Below are positions 61,115 to 64,000 of a stretch of DNA of 64,000 nucleotides, one piece after another. The first letter of the stretch is position 1, and each line of letters opens with the position of its first letter. The position numbers were made by a program, and so were the translations under genes. A model generated the notes under the pieces. The model saw only the letters and a program-made list of their open reading frames with translations. It did not search any database and was not told where the DNA came from. The DNA is from Ipomoea triloba (Eukaryota; Streptophyta; Magnoliopsida; Solanales; Convolvulaceae), in assembly GCF_003576645.1 (NCBI RefSeq), contig NC_044919.1:168355-232354 (forward strand), given 5' to 3'.

Positions 61115-61931
61115 TGAAGTCATTGAATGACCACACAAAATGAGGATAATGAGAGAAGCTAAGGGTTGTGAATGCTCTACAAATTCTTGTAATACATGGA
61201 CCATGTCAGCATGTCCTCTTGTATGTGAATAAAAACTTTGTTACCATATGAAATACGTGTAGGTATTTTAAGCATGAATAACACATGGCATTTGAATCCT
61301 ATTTTATACGCACCCACAACATTCAATCACTTTTTATTGGTACTTGAGTCCATAAATAATGATTTTAACCTTATAACCTTTGTAAATTGTGCAATACAAA
61401 AACAACATTCGAATCTAATTAATTTCTTACGCCAAATAAAACAGTTTCCTTTTCTTTTATGTTTCCACAGGAGATGTGGACCTAAAGTGGGTGGGCTTTA
61501 ATTTGTGGGGAATCAATGGATCACATTTCTCATAAATGGAGACATGCTAACATGGAGCAGGTTGCATTCATGGAGTGATCCACCCACCACTCCTTTTAAT
61601 TCTCTCTAAACTATTAAAGATTATATTTCGATATGAATTAATGAAAATATGTAATTTCTCCAAAAATAGGAAAAAAAAAAAAACAATACAATACAAAGTT
61701 CGAACTCTCCTCAATTGAGGAAAGCCTAACATATCCTCATCCAAAAAACACTAATAAAGGGTCATGAGTAGATTAGAAAAGAGTTGCATATTTTGAGCAG
61801 GCTAAAATGACATAGGGACAAGACAATTAACAAACATTTTATGTTTTCTGCGGCCATTATTATATCCTCATACTTTATACAATGCATTACAACTTATTTA
61901 GTGTTCAGGGTAAAATAATTGGACCAATTAT
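57926..61931. other. Intergenic region between the two UGT72B genes
   Basis: About 4 kb, strongly AT-rich, with poly(T) tracts (58603-58617, 60697-60714) and a TA microsatellite (61084-61109). No gene supported. An ACGTGT-type motif cluster near 60505-60560 could be regulatory, but there is no other support. Confidence 0.5.
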
Positions 61932-61948
61932 GGAGGAATTACCATCTT

Positions 61949-62153
61949 TTTTTTCTTTTTTTTTTGTTATGAGGTTTATTCCTCACCCTGTGACCCTAGC
62001 CTGTGACCCTAGCCGGCAAAGGACCACAGGGAGTAAACCAGCTTAAGTTACCATAGCTGACCGGCTCAAACCCAGGGGTTTGAGGTTCGAACAACCTACG
62101 ACCTCACAGTTGTAGGTGGATCTCTCTTACCACCTGGGCTGGGGTCACCCCCA
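61949..62153 (-). mobile_element. tRNA-derived SINE inserted at the stop codon of a UGT gene
   Basis: A 205 bp element on the minus strand with perfect 17 bp target duplications GGAGGAATTACCATCTT (61932-61948 and 62154-62170). On the minus strand, box A is in CCCAGGTGGTAAGAGAG and box B in GTTGTTCGAACCTC, and it ends in a poly(A)-rich tail (61949-61975, read as T on the plus strand). The motif GAGCCGGTCAGCTATGG is shared with the SINE at 53496. Its first part is now coding sequence for the UGT C-terminus. Confidence 0.92.
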
Positions 62154-63586
62154 GGAGGAATTACCATCTTGTTCTTCCAAATGGAGGCCAATTCAGAAAG
62201 TGCTTTAGTGGAAGAACCATCTTCACTGAGAGCCATGGCAGCTGCATCCTTTAGCACACTAATTCTCTGTCTCACCATCTTCCCTTCTTCACCATCCATT
62301 AAACTCTTCACAACTTTTGCGATTTCTTCTCTCCGAACCACCCCATTTTCACCGGCCATTGGCCTCAGTGCCACTTTTATATCCTTAGTTAGCACTACCG
62401 CATTCATCTTCTGCTCTGCGTACAGCGGCCAGGCAATCAATGGTATGCCACGGACTATGCTCTCCAGAGTCGAATTCCATCCACAGTGTGTCAAGAAACC
62501 GCCAGTGGAGCGGTGGCTGAGGATTCGGGATTGTGGGGCCCAGTTGGGCACCACTAGACCATGCTTCTTGGTTCTTTCTAAGAACCCTTGTGGTAGAAAG
62601 GTTAGAGGGTCGCCTGGATTTTGGGCGCTGAAGAAAGCGGCGGCGGCACTGTCGCTTGGACTTCTAATCACCCATAGGAATCTTTGCTGGCTCATTTCCA
62701 ACCCCAATGCAAGCTCAGTTAGCTGATAATGAGAAAGACACCCTCCGCTTCCGAAGCAGATGAACAAAACCGAGCCTGGCGGCTGCGCTTCCAACCATTC
62801 CAGGCACTCCCCGGCGGCGGAGGAATCTGAATCCGTCTGAACAAGCGGTCCGATCGGATACACCGGCGGGATTCCAGATTCTGGCCGTTGCAAGGCTTCA
62901 ATGGCTCCTTGTTCCATTTCCTTGAAGCTATTCAAGATCACACCTTTTGCCAACCCAATCCTTTTATTATGGTAAACAATCCATCTATAGGCCTCGTCCT
63001 GACGGTCCTGGACGGGATCAAGAAAATCCTTTCCATGAACCGGCACGGAAAACCCTGGAATTTGAACCGGTTCCGCCATGTCTCTGAACTCACACGACAC
63101 CGCCAAATCAAGCTCGGGTAAGATAGTGCCAAATGACAAAACCATGGCAGACGTAGGGAAAAAGAGGTAAGGGGAAACCCCAAATTCATCAGCTACTTGA
63201 AACGCATCGGTGCTGAAAAGATCAACCAACAAAGCAACCGGCGGCGGCCTTGTTTTCGACGCCACCAAGGATTCAAACACCCGGCGAAGAGCGGGAAGAC
63301 AGCGTGTCACGGTGAGACAGATACGGATTTCGTTCTTAGTGTAAGCCGACAAATCCTCCAAGTTGACCGGAGGAAGTACGAGGTAGTCGACCCCTGTCGG
63401 AAGCGCGCCAAGGAAAGCCTCTTGCGGAGCGGAAAGGGGGCGGTCTGTCGGAACGATAAGAGTGACGGCGAGGCGGTGGCGGCGGATGAGTCGGTCAGCT
63501 AGCTGTACAAATGGGATTAAGTGACCCATTCCAGGACTTGGTAACATGGCAATGTGTGTTATTCCTCCAAATTCTTCCATTTCCAT
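62096..63586 (-). CDS. UGT72B-type UDP-glucosyltransferase with SINE-derived C-terminus
   Basis: Intronless, 496 residues from the ATG at 63586 (MEMEEFGG; a second ATG is two codons on). The catalytic His is H22 in PSPGMGHLIP, the Asp is in VDLFSTDAFQVA, and the PSPG box is at 349-392 (WAPQSRILSHRS... to ...WPLYAEQ). It is a diverged paralogue of the gene at 56489 and likely also glucosylates phenolics. The normal protein would end ...KNKMVIPP at residue 478, the same length as its neighbour. A SINE inserted between the second and third bases of that final Pro codon, so the frame runs on for 18 residues (GGDPSPGGKRDPPTTVRS) to a TAG inside the SINE. The old TAA survives downstream at 61928-61930. 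The tail lies outside the GT-B core, so activity may be kept. Confidence 0.93.
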   Translation of the reverse strand: MEMEEFGGITHIAMLPSPGMGHLIPFVQLADRLIRRHRLAVTLIVPTDRPLSAPQEAFLGALPTGVDYLVLPPVNLEDLSAYTKNEIRICLTVTRCLPALRRVFESLVASKTRPPPVALLVDLFSTDAFQVADEFGVSPYLFFPTSAMVLSFGTILPELDLAVSCEFRDMAEPVQIPGFSVPVHGKDFLDPVQDRQDEAYRWIVYHNKRIGLAKGVILNSFKEMEQGAIEALQRPESGIPPVYPIGPLVQTDSDSSAAGECLEWLEAQPPGSVLFICFGSGGCLSHYQLTELALGLEMSQQRFLWVIRSPSDSAAAAFFSAQNPGDPLTFLPQGFLERTKKHGLVVPNWAPQSRILSHRSTGGFLTHCGWNSTLESIVRGIPLIAWPLYAEQKMNAVVLTKDIKVALRPMAGENGVVRREEIAKVVKSLMDGEEGKMVRQRISVLKDAAAMALSEDGSSTKALSELASIWKNKMVIPPGGDPSPGGKRDPPTTVRS

Positions 63587-64000
63587 TGCTGCAAACGAAC
63601 AATTCAAGTAGCTACAGATCTATAGCCCAACATGTATATATGTATATCAAATTATCAACCAGCATAAACCTTAATTAAAAAACTAAAAAAAAAAAATTAC
63701 TATTTTATGTTTTACAAAGCTATCAACTTCCACATGTGGGTCAGGAGATCAGATCATACTGACATGTTCACGCCACCGCCTTCAATTCTCGTCATTGTTG
63801 TAAGGTAGGTAGTGGCAATTACTCCATCGCCATTATTGGCGCAATTAATTACAAAGTAGACAAACCAAGAACCAAACAGTAGCAGCAGATTATATTTTTA
63901 ATGTTTGCTTGGCTAATAATGTTTTCTTAACTCCATTGTTCCATTATAGGTTTGGTTGGTTAGACGTAGCATAATTTAAAAAAAAAAAAAAAAAAAAAAA
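63587..64000. other. Upstream region of the second UGT gene
   Basis: Putative promoter. Ends in a poly(A) run of more than 20 bases at the window edge. Nothing else supported. Confidence 0.5.

Overview
The window is nuclear DNA of a flowering plant, a eudicot. The genes have many exons with GT-AG introns, long AT-rich spacers, and plant-only families (PYL, DYW-type PPR, R3-MYB, group III WRKY, UGT72B, TROL). I lean towards an asterid, possibly Convolvulaceae or Solanales. That rests on general appearance only, such as recurrent TACGGAGTA motifs and SINE types, and is not proven.

Layout: (1) 1-2091, minus: a plastid lipase (PLIP-like) gene cut by the left edge. (2) 5141-6578, plus: a PYL ABA receptor. 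(3) 7099-9918, minus: an intronless DYW-class PPR protein. (4) 10295-10846 and 13487-13916: two non-autonomous DNA elements with direct flanking repeats. (5) 14143-17225, plus: a membrane-anchored GH18/CHID1-like protein in eight exons. (6) 17791-20376, plus: TROL, the thylakoid anchor of ferredoxin:NADP reductase, in eight exons. (7) 21906-22677, plus: a small CPC/TRY/ETC-type R3-MYB in three short exons. (8) A gene-poor stretch, then a group III WRKY at 30888-32486. (9) 32894-50487: a minus-strand cluster of DFR/anthocyanidin-reductase-like genes. Two copies look intact and three are broken. A 5.9 kb LINE, a solo LTR, MITEs and a SINE have inserted into the cluster, which grew by segmental duplication. 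(10) 52035-55223: TA microsatellites, a 705-base gap and a 1.14 kb perfect-looking repeat that is probably an assembly artefact. (11) 56489-57925 and 62096-63586, minus: two UGT72B-type glucosyltransferases. The second has acquired a new C-terminus and stop codon from a SINE.

The order PYL - PPR - GH18 - TROL - R3-MYB - UGT72B matches, from memory, the Arabidopsis run At4g01026 to At4g01070. The core is therefore an old conserved block. The WRKY and the reductase cluster lie inside it and may be later arrivals. The genes are not an operon, and any shared function (ABA response, lipid and photosynthetic redox, epidermal cell fate, phenolic reduction and glucosylation) is thematic only. I found no rRNA, tRNA or CRISPR. 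The most informative signals are the mobile-element events, several of which can be dated relative to each other by target-site duplications.
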